Origin: Klebsormidium nitens
Taxonomy: Eukaryota; Streptophyta; Klebsormidiophyceae; Klebsormidiales; Klebsormidiaceae
Direction of reading: 5' to 3'
Length of the DNA stretch: 64,000 bases
NCBI GenBank assembly: GCA_000708835.1
Contig: DF237112.1
Coordinates: forward strand, 1-64,000
How positions within the stretch are numbered: the first letter of the stretch is position 1; each line of letters starts with the position of its first letter. Below the pieces are notes generated by a model that saw only the letters and a list, made by a program, of their open reading frames with translations, did not search any database and had not been told where the DNA came from. The position numbers and the translations under genes are program-made. This document shows positions 9,901-21,300 of the stretch, in pieces.

Positions 9901-12900
9901 GGAGCACCGCACTTGGTTTGTACTGCCGCCGCACTTCCGCACATGCAGAAATGAAGCCGTTGGAAGCGGAACCAGACTCTTGAATGGATCGTAGCAGAAG
10001 CTGGCACGATGCTTGGGTGACGATGACCCCCCTTGTCCAGGCGAAGAGGCCAAGGGCTTCACCATTGAAGTGGATTGTGTGTTTTTCAGGGCAGGCACAG
10101 CAGAAGATGCGGACCTTCACCTGCAGAGAAGGAAGGTTGTGATAAGGAAACCATCATCTGGAAAGCAATCAAGGCTGGACGCGGGGCACGTGCCCTTTTT
10201 CCGATCAGCCGCAGTCAATAGTCGCCATCTGATCTCTATAGAAAAGCAACTCCTTTTTGACTGAGTCCGTCGCACTCCGACCCGCATTCCACATCACCAG
10301 AGCTGAGTCAGAAGTAGCCCGCTTATCATCATATGAATGAGACTCCTTTTTGACTGACAGTGAGCCGCTATTCTGACCCGCTTGCCACGACAGCAGAGCC
10401 GCAGTCAATTGTCGCCATCAGATCTTTGTAGAAAAAGGACTCCTTTGTGACTAAAAGCAGGTCAAATGGGCGTCAGTTTCTGCAGCGCCTTCTCGATGCA
10501 AGGAAACACGAATCTATGCGCAACTTCCGCGCAACATGCCTGGACTTCCATACGGTCTCACCTCTTGAGCCCACTGCAGGGAGTAGATGTGCGCGGATTG
10601 CCAAAGCCCCATCCATCCAGTCTTGCAGGGGGGAGGTGCCCTGGGGCAAGGGGCGGACAGGCACTCCATCGCGCTGAGCTCTGCAAAGTCCCGCCCCACC
10701 AGCTCGCTGACCCTCACAGGTTGGCGCAATAGGGTGACCTCAGGGTCGTGGACATCCCAGCTGTCCACCGGGCGCACCAGCTTGGGGATCTCGACCTGAA
10801 CCCCCTCTGCCTCCATGGGAAGCACCATCGCGACGCGCCCTGACGCGCCATGGGTGCACGCCCTCGAAGGACAAGCGCAGCTCGTGCACACCGGGACCAT
10901 GACCTCGCCATGCCTCCCCACACCAACACCACTGCAGCTCTCGGCCTCTTCTTCGCAGCTGCTCGCACCGTCTGCTGCCACTGGCTCTGCTGCGTCGCGC
11001 CCCTTGGCGGCCCAAAACGCTTACTCCTCCGCTTCACCCCTGGCTTTCCCTCAGCAGGTGCGCTCCCATCCACTTGCTCCGATCGAGCCCGCTTCCCGCT
11101 TGCAGACGCGGAGCTGCAACACCCTGATGCACACGCCCCGACGTCCGTAACAACCCCGCCAAACAACCTAGGATGCTGCTTGCAGAAGCAGGTCTCCCCC
11201 TTGCAGGTCGCCTCGTGGTGGCCGCCAGTGACCAGCTCGAGGAGATACTGTTCCAGCTCTTGGGGTGCGTCCTCCGAAGGGGAGCCCTGGGCTTCATTCG
11301 AATCTGATGCATGGGTGTCAGCGCATCCCGCAGGCACGCCGTTCGCTGCTGCACCTCCTGCCCCAACTCGCACGACATTTCCCCCATGATGAACGGAAAC
11401 TAGGGCCCGCTCGAGCTGCGCCTCCAAAAAGAGACACCCGCTCACCCTGTGAACCCCATCTGGCCGCTGCAAGGCTCTCTTCACCTCCAGGATGTGGCTG
11501 CAGTCAGCGGTCTTTGAACAACCGCTTTGTCTTCCTTCGCAATACCAAGGGAACTGCTTGCTGGCGCCAAAGTGCACCATGGTCCTTTGCGGCGAGGGGG
11601 ACGCTGCGTTCCAATACACGCCGAAGACTCTTTCGCCTGGTCTGCAAGGTGCCTCAACCATCCTGGGCCCCTTCTGCAGAGAGATGTGGCTTGCTTGCCT
11701 TGGTCTTTCCAGCGCCTGCAGCGCGAGCTTGTGGACGCATGGGGCGTTGAAGTACAGCCGCCCCCGATCACACGTGCAGCTTGGGACCCCTCTTGTGTCC
11801 CAATGGACCGTTTCAAGCAGCGCCCGCACCTTGCTCGGCCGTCCCAGCGGCTTTGGTCTTGCATTATTGTGATCCCAAGCAGTGCCAAGGTACACTGTGC
11901 TCGGAGAGTCCTCTTCTCCGACACTGTACAAGACGCACTGCCCTCCCTTGATGGCGTTGATGAACTTGGCAGCTTGCGCAGCGATGGTAAGGCGGCCATC
12001 GGCGTCGCGGGAGTCCGTGGGCGAAGCTTGGCTGCGTCTCTCCTGCACATAGACAATCACAGCCATAAGTTGACCCTCTTCAGTGCTGCCAGCCGTGCAC
12101 ACAAGTGCGACTTTCAGCTGCCTTCTGGGGGTCCATTTCCAGAAACTCATCATGCAACAAGCGGTGAACATGTCATTCTGCTCCTCACATCGTTTTGACC
12201 ACTATCTACGTCAAGCTTTGCATGGTGCAATCACAGATCAGAGTGCGAGCGCTGCTCAAACGTTGCCGTGCAAGTTTCGTACATGACAAAAGCAATCTAC
12301 ATGCTCACCGTGCATTGCCACACAGACGCAAAGCAAAACCACGACGAGCGTCCTGCAAGACTGATTTCAGACATTGAGCAGGTTGGACTTGGGCACTTGA
12401 ACTCTCACCGTTGAGGGGGCGTTTGCTCTCGGGACCTCCCCTGCTCTCCGCCCTCTGTTGAGTGCAGCCTCAGCTGCAGTACTACCACGCCGCCCCCCAA
12501 ACTCTTGCTTCGCTTCCTGATCCTTGAGAACGAGGGGCTTCAGCTCCTCTCCCAGCAGCGCTTTCAGCTGGCGCCATGGCTGCGCTTTTGAGGAGCGCTG
12601 AAACCAGACCTCATCTGGCCCTACCCAGTCTAACCTGGCAACAGAGATCACAAGACTGTCGGCTGACTCCGATACGGGGCCGAAATGCCGGCCCACACAT
12701 TGCAAGCAGAGAGGCTGTTCCTTCCGTTGCCCACTGACCCTCGAGTTCTGCTCGGTAACCGCAAACCCCTTCAGCAGATGCGACTTTGGAAACGACAACC
12801 GGTACCCATCGGCATGTTTTGCTATCAGCGTTTGCTTACAGATTGCGACGAGACATCTACAATAAGGCTCCCCGCACGAACATGTTTCTGACTCAGTGGG

Positions 12901-13055
12901 TGCAGTGTTTGATGTTGAGCTGACTGAGCTCCAGCGCACCTTGCTGGTAGATGGCTGTTATGATGTTTTGCAAGGCGTGCAGGCTGGCAGGGCCCCGCAG
13001 CCGGCGGTGCGGTCAAAACTGCCGAATCCAGTCGAGGACCGGGTGGGCTCTGCAT
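6926..13055 (-). mobile_element. KDZ-superfamily transposase gene with Cys clusters and SWIM finger
   Basis: Exons read on the minus strand: about 12419-12955 (CSCGEPYCRC cluster), about 10970-12184 (CTCDRGRLYFNAPCVHK, a SWIM-like CxC...CxH finger, then WYCEGRQSGC and CKGETCFCKQH), 10562 to about 10960, 9803-10120 (FCCACPEKH, CSICGLHPK), 9183-9497 (VLLCDGIAG), 7648-8864, 7322-7380 and 6926-7167. From 10562 down, phases agree at every junction and splice sites are canonical. The RNase H-fold part includes GEFDCE, FLIYDNSC, VDRFHF (split by an intron) and NTSAVESCNSF, likely supplying the catalytic Asp, Asp and Glu of KDZ (Kyakuja-Dileera-Zisupton) transposases, together with the CGPGFNP segment. 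The first exons (13055 to about 12940) and a frame change near 10960 are unresolved, so an inactivating lesion there is possible. Terminal inverted repeats were not found. Confidence 0.8.
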
Positions 13056-13122
13056 CTTTTCTAGTCGGGGTCCTTGCTGGTTAGCGAAGTCGGCAAAGTG
13101 CGAAATGAATCTGATTTCCGCG

Positions 13123-13132
13123 CCTTATATAG
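13123..13132 (-). promoter_or_regulatory. TATA box of the KDZ gene
   Basis: CTATATAAGG on the minus strand lies 68 bases upstream of the first ATG (13055) of the KDZ reading frame, in the usual place for a core promoter. Its survival hints that the gene may still be transcribed. Confidence 0.5.
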
Positions 13133-13815
13133 ATGGTTCTGATCAACGCCGGTCGCTTGTTTAGACTGAAAGTTCTAGTTTATGGTCTGGATTAGAACCG
13201 CCCCGGTCGCTTTTTACAAGCTTTTTCCGGAGGGCCACGTACCTAGGTTGGAAGCGTCCGTCCGCCGGGGCTTCATGAACGTGGTCAGAGTCTGACGAAA
13301 CCGTCTCACCCGCCCGGCCACGTAAATCAGCATCCCGGGCGCCCTCGAATTCGGTCCGGCCCGCTCGAATTCCGCAGGGGGTCCGAGACTCTCGGTCCTC
13401 TACGGCACTGGATTCAAGATAACGTCACTTTGCCGGTTCTTTCTGCCGCATGGCCGTCCGGCGCGCGACCGGCACCGTCGATGGGCGGCTCGCCACGGAC
13501 GCGCATCCTGAGCCGTCTATTTTATGCCGTTCAACAGATCCTAGGATACTCAGCCGTACCGACGAATAGGTACGGTACCTATTCGTCGTCTGGACGTTAA
13601 CCAAGCACGCACCATACCGTATTGAATAGGCATACGGTATACTGCATTGAATAGGACGGAGCGTTCGGGGAGCGCGCGCGTAGTTCGCGGGGTGTTGTGC
13701 ATTGGCATTGGCTAGACTTGGGGGATCACCCTGGTTTTGAACAAATGCAGGCTTCAACTTTCAAGTTCAACTTCAAGGTTTCCTGCTTGAACTCCCTTGA
13801 ACTTGAATTTCAGAA
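13133..13815. other. Divergent intergenic region between KDZ gene and methyltransferase gene
   Basis: No gene is visible. Two CCGGTCGCTT copies occur near 13150 and 13203. A perfect 29-base palindrome (13560-13588) is centred on GGTAC, and TTGAATAGG repeats and TACGGTAT steps follow to 13655. The right end should hold the methyltransferase promoter, but no TATA box stands out. Confidence 0.5.
13560..13588. repeat. 29-base perfect palindrome
   Basis: CGACGAATAGGTAC and its exact complement are separated by one G. Related GGTACGGTACC and TAGGTACCTA steps occur again near 53410 and 53680, so this may be a dispersed short element. Confidence 0.7.
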
Positions 13816-16732
13816 ATGCCTCTGTCGCCTTTTGGAATGGCTCCGTTTGCTGCATATGCTCAGGGAACCACCCTCGTTTCTGTTGGTCGACGTGTAAGCA
13901 TTGCAGCCGGGTTTCCAAAGCTTCAAAATCTGCCACCTTTGCAAGCAATTTCAACGTGGGCACAGACTACTTTCCGCTCCTGCTCCTGCAAAATACATGT
14001 TCCAGCACAACGTCAATGGAGGTTGATACAAATCCCACCTTTCACAGCTCCAACCTGTCCCTTTTCTCAAACGTACACAGTTACCACCTTTCCTGCCCCC
14101 TCATTCTGCAGAAAGGCAATTTCACAACAGCTTACTGTTTCTGGACCTGAGCAGAAAGCATTCTCAACCGCATCGCCCGTGGAAAGAGAACAGAGCCAGG
14201 AGATGCCAGCAGAGTTGCCGGCGCTGTTCCACTCTGGCATAAGAATGACGACTGTTGCGCACCGCATATGGGAAACATTCCTGAGAGAGGGGGACTGTGC
14301 TGTAGACCTGACTGCCGGGAATGGACATGACACGCTATTTTTGGCAAAGCATGTCCTGCCTGTAAAGGAAAAGAGCGCCACAATAGGTCCAGGCTGTGTA
14401 TGGGCGTTTGACATCCAGGTAAGCATTCTTAACCTCCGAGGATGTACAATGCAGCTCGATGTGACACGCAACAGATGTGACACAGACGATAGATTGTAAT
14501 TGGTGCGCTTAACAGAGTTGGCTATGCTAGTGCTGCTTTCCAAGAGTAAGCAGCCAGTCACAACCAAGCCTGTTCTCATCCAAGCCTTCTCAAAGACTCA
14601 AACTACTGTAAGTTCGCATCTTGTTTCAACCCTTGCAAGTATCACCGGACTCCGCTCAATCACGCCCACCGCAATAAGCATATACAAGCAAGTCAAGTGA
14701 AAGCATTGTTTGGTGCAGACAACTGCCGCTGCCTCCACTCGACAACTGCTGGAGCGCGAGCTGACGCCCGAGCAGTTGCGGCGAGTCAGTGTCATTAACG
14801 AGTGCCATAGCAACCTCAAGCAATACATCCAGCACAAGGATGTGAGGTCGGCTCGTTTGCTTGCTGTCCTTTTTGCTTGTTCGGGGTGTTTGTTTGCAAC
14901 GTTGCTTGGCCAAGGGCTATACTTTGAATTATGCACTTCTGGCATGGACCATATCCTCACAGCTCTTTTTCAGAAAGCGGGCATCGGGTCTACAATGCTC
15001 GGAGCAGGATTCCTGATCTTGAACCGTCCGATCAACGTGAAGGAATGCATCAAAAAGCTCAAAATCAGGAACCATGCTTGGAGAGAGGCAACTTCGATGC
15101 AGACAGCTGCAAGTAGTCTTGAGGATCTTTTGAGCCACAAGAATCCAAGGTTAGGGACCTTTGCCAGGAAGTGCCCCCCCACCGTTGAGGATGATTCTTC
15201 GTAGGATTCTGTGGAGGCAAGCGGGCTCGGATTGACGGTATATGCAGCTAGATAACCCTGAAAGTGTTGTACACCCTTTTGAACTAGGCTGTAGTGTGTG
15301 GCTAAGGGCCCCTGGTCAACCGCTTCTGATGCCCTTGCTAGCATCTCGACGTTGCTTAACCACGCCTAACCATGCCTAACCATGCGTAATCGTGCCTGGT
15401 CCCATCATACGCTGCTTTTTGAAAGGAGAAGAACGCTTGGAGCTCAGCTCATATCTGATAACCCCAAGGTGCATCCACAAGTTTCAGCAGCCATAACAAG
15501 GCTACTAACTCTGGTTAGCCAGCAACAAAAAAAAAACGTTTCTGGGTCTCGCACGGCAGCTAATACTAACCCTGGTTAGCTAGCAACAAATGAACACATT
15601 TCTGGGTCTCATACGGCAACTGACACAAATCCTTCCTGTTGCAGGCTGGTCTGCTTCAACCTTGGGTACCTACCAAAAGGTGACATGCAGATTACTACGA
15701 CGCCTGAAACAACGCTGGCTGCGCTAGATGCATCTCTAGAGGTGCTTGCAATCGGGGGCCACATTTCAATCCTGGCATACGCAGGTCATCCGGGGGGCAT
15801 GTGAGTAACCCAAATTTGATGCTCGTTCAGGTGATCAGACTAATCTTTTGAAAGTGCTCGTCGATTTCATTAGTAGTCCACTTTTAGGTGCTGTAGCATG
15901 ACATGTGAGCAGCCCGAATCTGAAGTATCGTCCCATGCAAGAGTCCAAGTTTTTGAGGGGTTCGTTCGCGCGCCTGTTGTTGAGTCTGCTCATGCTGAGT
16001 CCCTCAGAAGGGGCGTAGCACAACATACGGCACTCGGCAGCCATGAATTGCAGGGATTTCAGCTTCAAAGTGTTGGAATTATCTCTCAGCAACCGAGGAG
16101 CCTCCGTGTCGGTTTGCTTCCGAGGGCACAGGCGAATCGTGCCCTCTCTATCCATGAATGTGAAGCAGACCAGTTTTCCAGTTAGTAAAGGAAGTTCAAA
16201 CCCTGAGCGCTTGAGGGGACTGAATCAAGCAAGCAGTCGACAAGATCATTCGCGTGACAACATCCAGTTACAGCGACTTTCCTGTTGTAAGGTCGCAGAA
16301 CCGACGACTTTGCAAAATTGACGACAAGTCTTGGTCTGATCGTTAAATAGACCGTACAACTGTGGCCTTCTTTTCGCCACAGGCAACCTGATGTGTAGTT
16401 CTCTCCGTTGGCCTGAAATCACCAAGCTCTGCGTATCCTTGGGAGAAGGCCTTGAGGATGGTATAGGGTAGACTCTCGTCTAGTCTATGGATAAATATAC
16501 AATCAGGTATGTAAACAAAAAGGAAAACGCCCGACAAGCGGGAGGTGCCAAGCCTGGCGTGGCAGGTTATTACTCTCTCAAAGCTGGTGACTTTCTTGTG
16601 TGCAGGGAAGAATACGAAGCCGTCCGGAGCTGGGCTGCGAAGCTAAGCCCGCACTACTGGGGCTGTTCGTTGCACGAGTTCGTCAAAAGTCCGGAGTCCG
16701 CCAAGTTGTTACTCATATGCAGACGAAAGTAG
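13816..16732 (+). CDS. MnmM/YtqB-like SAM-dependent tRNA methyltransferase, probably plastid-targeted
   Basis: Four exons: 13816-14418, 14719-14846, 15645-15800 and 16606-16732, 337 aa; every junction keeps frame. The core carries the SAM-binding motif VDLTAGNGHDTLFLA and AFDIQ at the end of exon 1, VCFNLGYLPKGD in exon 3 (catalytic-loop signature of this family), TTTPETTLAALDAS, then ILAYAGHPGG and EEYEAVRSWAAKLSP. This is the putative rRNA methylase family of B. subtilis YtqB (MnmM), which methylates the wobble uridine modification in tRNA and has plant organellar homologues. About 120 residues precede the family core; they are rich in Ser, Thr, Arg and Pro and poor in acidic residues, consistent with a transit peptide (inference). 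The exon 2 donor (GTCGGC) is weak. Intron 3 holds short tandem duplications. The gene runs towards the 3' end of eIF4G. Confidence 0.88.
15505..15644. repeat. Direct repeats in a methyltransferase intron
   Basis: Blocks GGTTAGCCAGCAACAA / GGTTAGCTAGCAACAA and TTTCTGGGTCTC / TTTCTGGGTCTC recur with a period of about 70 bases just before the exon 3 acceptor. A short CTAACCATGC run lies nearby at 15358-15385. Confidence 0.7.
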
Positions 16733-18340
16733 GCAACTTGCCCATACAGCGTACTTTCGGAAGCAAAGGATATAGCTATAGTGTGGCCGACTGACAAATA
16801 TTATAGCAGGTTCACGTATGCACAGCCTAAACATAGCGTGCGTCGGGGACTTTCTTACGTGGGAAGGTGACCTGATTCTTACGACACAGGGAGCTCCGGG
16901 ACGTTCAAGCCGTTGCGAACGTGCTTAGATAGGTTCAGTATGAAACCAAGCAAAGGACACTAGGGCTAATGAGTCACTGACTTAGATGAGAAAGTGGCCA
17001 GCTTCATTGAGAATGAGTGTACCACTAGGTGCAGTTGAACATCAATGTGCAAAACTTAGCCTTGACTGTTTTGACCGGACACTGACATTTTACACGTACG
17101 CATGATGATTCCGGCCGGGCCTCTGTCCAAAGTTCAAATGTTGCGCCGCGCCACTTGAAGGGTGGCCACCGGACAGGGCATTGAACTTGAACTAAGAGAC
17201 CGTCAAGAAAAGTTCCGTGATATGGTGCCAGCACAGCTAATAACTTAGCAATTCTTATATCAAGCTTGTTAGTGTAAGAATTTATTCAGATTGGAGCCTG
17301 CATATAATGAATGCATGGACGAGCCTGCTCGACTCATGCAGCTGATCGACAACCTTCAATCTGTTATCATTTGGCGGCCGCCTGGTGGAATGGCTGCATG
17401 ATCGAGACCGTCGGTTAGTTCGCAACTCAGCGCCAAATTGAACTTAGTGATTGTCGGACATGCAATGGCTGTACGTCACGGCGCTATGCGTGACCGTCTA
17501 CTGCACGCTGGGCCATCATGGATATGATGCAATCATCAGGGATTCTACGGCGCGCGGCGCCGTCACCTCAATCGTACAATGAGCCCGCGCGTCATGGGCG
17601 GCCGCCTTACTTTCTAAGCAGAACACTTTATCTAGTGCAGGCGGCACAGCGCCCTCAAACACAGCCGGTATACAGCTTACTACGCCGCAGAAGCTTGCAG
17701 TACTCGTCAGTGCGTGCATGATCCACACATCGACTCACATGCTGCCGCTGAGAATTGAAGGTAAGTTCCGTGAAGCTATAATAAACAATACGATTGGACA
17801 TGCCATAGGCTGCATGGGCATTGTAGCACTGCTATATACGTACTACCAAAGCAGACGGACTTGTGCGGCCATAACTAGTTTGGACAGCTAGGTACATATT
17901 CCAAATCGTCTGGCCAACATTGGTTAGCTTAGCATAGCTAGCCCGAATAGCATACCGGATAGCATAGGCACTATTGATAGTGGGGCACCCGACTCAGTCT
18001 TGAATAACGTTGGTATGGGGCTTTCATGTACCTATAGGTGGGACTCCCACGCTGGCAATGGATGGAGCCCGAAGGATCGGATGCACTGAAGATTCACCTC
18101 AGTTCTGAGTCCGCACTCATTGCATGCTGCATATGAGGTAAAGAGGCCCCCAACCGGTCATGCAACACAAATGGGGGACACACCCAGGTAAACAGTTGGC
18201 AATCGCCCACTTGAAAGAAGGCAAGCTTGACGGGCTGACATCGATGACTCTATAAGGCGACAACTACCGCATGACTAGATACTTCTGACCTATACGGGTT
18301 GCTCAAAACGTCGTCCAACGGCCGACTCCAGAGGACCAGT
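16733..18340. other. Convergent intergenic region
   Basis: This 1.6-kb stretch lies between the stop codons of the methyltransferase (+) and eIF4G (-). No open frame of substance, tRNA or clear transposon ends were seen. It should hold both 3' UTRs. Confidence 0.5.
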
Positions 18341-21300
18341 CTATCCTAACAGAACGCCGAGACCGTGGTCTTTTAGCTGTTGCTCCGCCCGGTCCTTCTC
18401 CGGCCCCACGAAGTCCTTCAGCTCCAGCCCGGAACCCTTAAAGCTCTCGGCCATCGCCTCCTCCCCAGACTCGTCCTTCATTCTCTTTAGCAGTCCCAAG
18501 AGAACCTTCAGGGCGCCCCCCTCCGATACGAGCTCCCCGTCCTCGTAGCCCCCGTGCTTGAGCAGTTTCCCGACCACCGGGAGGGAGATCAATTGGGCGG
18601 ATATCAGCGTGGAGAACAGGGCGGCTGTGTGGCTGTACGCTAACGGAACGTCAATGACGATGTCTCCCAGTGCCTCCAAGAAGATCTTGAACCTGCGTGA
18701 GGGAAGTGTCGCTCGCTTCAGACCAAGCCCACAGCGAAAAGCATCCGTTGGTTACCAAGGACCTTCGTCTCCTGTGCTTATTGAGCAAGAATAGATCGTC
18801 TTCTACGGCTTCTACAGCTGGAGGCAGCTCGCACAGAAGGATACCACGAAGAGTTTCCCAACTGCGAGCCCCCAAACCTTCTTCTTCTTCGATCCTTCTG
18901 TGCGAGCTGCCTCCAGCACTTCCACTAACCAGTGGTTCAACCGAGGCAATGAGGTAAAGGGACTGATGACCCCACCGGAAGCAACTTACGAGATATCTAG
19001 CTGATGCTGATTATTAGCAATCAGCACAACATCAATTTGTTTCTGATCAATCAAGTGAAGAAACAAACGGATCTGGGAACAATCATCTTCGGACGTGACT
19101 AGAACCACATCTATCTCGTGCTCACCCGTCCTCTATTTGTTCCCGCGTGATCAGCTTCTTGTCCCCCTGAGCCAGCGCCGGAATCAGCTTGGCGAGCGAC
19201 GTGCGCGCGACGTCCTTGCCCTCGATCGCGTTCTGGACCCATTGCGCAATCATTTTCGGATGATAGCTCGCAGCGTCCAGCGACTCCAGAATCGCCTCCA
19301 CTTCCTTCACATCTTGCAACCTACACAATCCAAGATCATCGTCAGTTCAAACTCTGGGGTACAGAGATTCAGAGGCTTCAAATTACAGACTTCCGGATTT
19401 TGGGACACAGTCCAACCAAAAGCTCGCAGCGCCAGTACTCTTCTACAACCTGCAGCCGGGGAACAATTGGAGGCAAAGATCCGGCCAGGGGAAGATGGAA
19501 ACGAAACGCTGACTAGCTGATGCCTTTGAATGTGGTGACCATGAGGTCAGAAATGTTGAGGCCCGGAAAGCCCCGACAACGTGATCTGCGCCCATTGGAC
19601 GTTGGGGTGCGTGTGCTCTTAACCGTGAAGGGTGTAATCGACAATTTGGATCGTCCTGACTCCCGAATCTAATGCAATCCCAAGCCGGCCGCAATCTAAA
19701 ACCTAGCAAAGCCGTAAACTAGAAGCGGGTCCGATTCAAACATCTCCAAGGAGCTGGAAATACCGTAGTTCAACGTGATATATTCAAACAATTTCATTTT
19801 GATTGTCGGATAAGGCAATCAGACAGTAAACAATCTACTCATGCTAATGCCGACAGCAATCCGAACGTCCTACGTTCTCGCTTAGAAGGGATGCTCTAAT
19901 CTGGTCCTGGCCGATTCAGGGCTTCCCAGGACTGTTCCACATTTATTTAGGCTTTCCGGAATTCTGACTTTCCAAATGCAGATAACGTTGCATCTACTCG
20001 GATTCATATATCTGGGCTCCAGGTAAGATGAAACACATACTCACCCATAGAACTCCTTGAGCGCCCCCAGCGTCCTCCTCTCCAGCTCCTCTTCTGCCGG
20101 CGCGTCCTCCGACGGCTTCCCGATGTCGGGCGACTGCGGCGTCGCGGGCCGGCTCGTGCTGGCCTCCCGCGAAGGCGCACCCAACCGGCTACCGCTGTCC
20201 CGCTCAGAAGAAGCGCTTGTCGGACGTGAGGGCGGGTTGAGAAGCGGCGAGCGGTCCCGTGACGGACCTTCGTCTCGTTCCCTGCAGACGGAGATATTTC
20301 TCTTCAATATTCAGGAGTGAAATGTTCTGGATTGTTCAAGTTCTGGTTTCGTAGAGGGTTTTGGCTCGTGCTGGCCTCCCGCGAAGAAACGCCACACCAG
20401 TTTCCTCTCCCGTTAAGTAAAAACGCTCGTCGGCTACGAAAGCGGGTGCAGCAGCGGCGAGCGGTCTCATGGTGGACACACTATATCTGTCTCTGCACAC
20501 TGAAAGTTGAAAGACCTTGTTGGCCTGGGTATTTTTACTTTTGATAGTTTTTGCACCTTCCGCTTTGCATTCCACCGACGGCTACTCTCGCGTCCAACGC
20601 TGAAAAGGCGCAAGGGCAGGTGTGACAGGTGTCAGATTGGTGGAAACCACTTAGTCAATTATACAGGAGTGCCCCAACACTAGTTCTGAACACCCACCTC
20701 CTGTCGAACTCCCTCGGCGGCCCCCTCTCAAACTCCCCCCTCCTGTCCATCCCCTTGTCGTAGCCCCCCCCAAAGCGGTCCGGCCCAGGCCCCCCTCGAT
20801 CGTTAAACCGGTCCGGCCCAGGGCCCCCCCGATCCCCAAACCGATCGCCCCCCCCTCTGGGATCGATCGGTCTCCCGTCTCTATCTCGCAGCGGCCTGTT
20901 CCCCCCAAAACGATCGTCCTGGATGAGCGGCTCGCCCCGCATCTGCCCAGGGGGTCCAAATCCGCGGCCCCCGCGCCCCCCTGGACCGAGGATGAGCTGC
21001 CCGTCGTCGTGCCGCGCGCTGATGCCGCGGATGGGGCCGTCCATGCGGTCGGCCAACCGGGCGTCGCCTAAAAAATGACGGGGGGAAGATGACGTCATGC
21101 TGACGTCTCGTGAGGCTGTGTGCAAATGCTTGGAAACCAAAAATATGGTTTCACAGTACGCAAAGGGTTTGCGGTGGTGGGGAAGTTTTGTTGTTTAGAA
21201 AAGTAATTCTGGTAAATGCAAAGCCGTCCCGGCCTTACGACACGCCTGCTCACCCTGCTCAAAAAATATCATGGCATACTGCATATGCAAAGGGCCTTAT

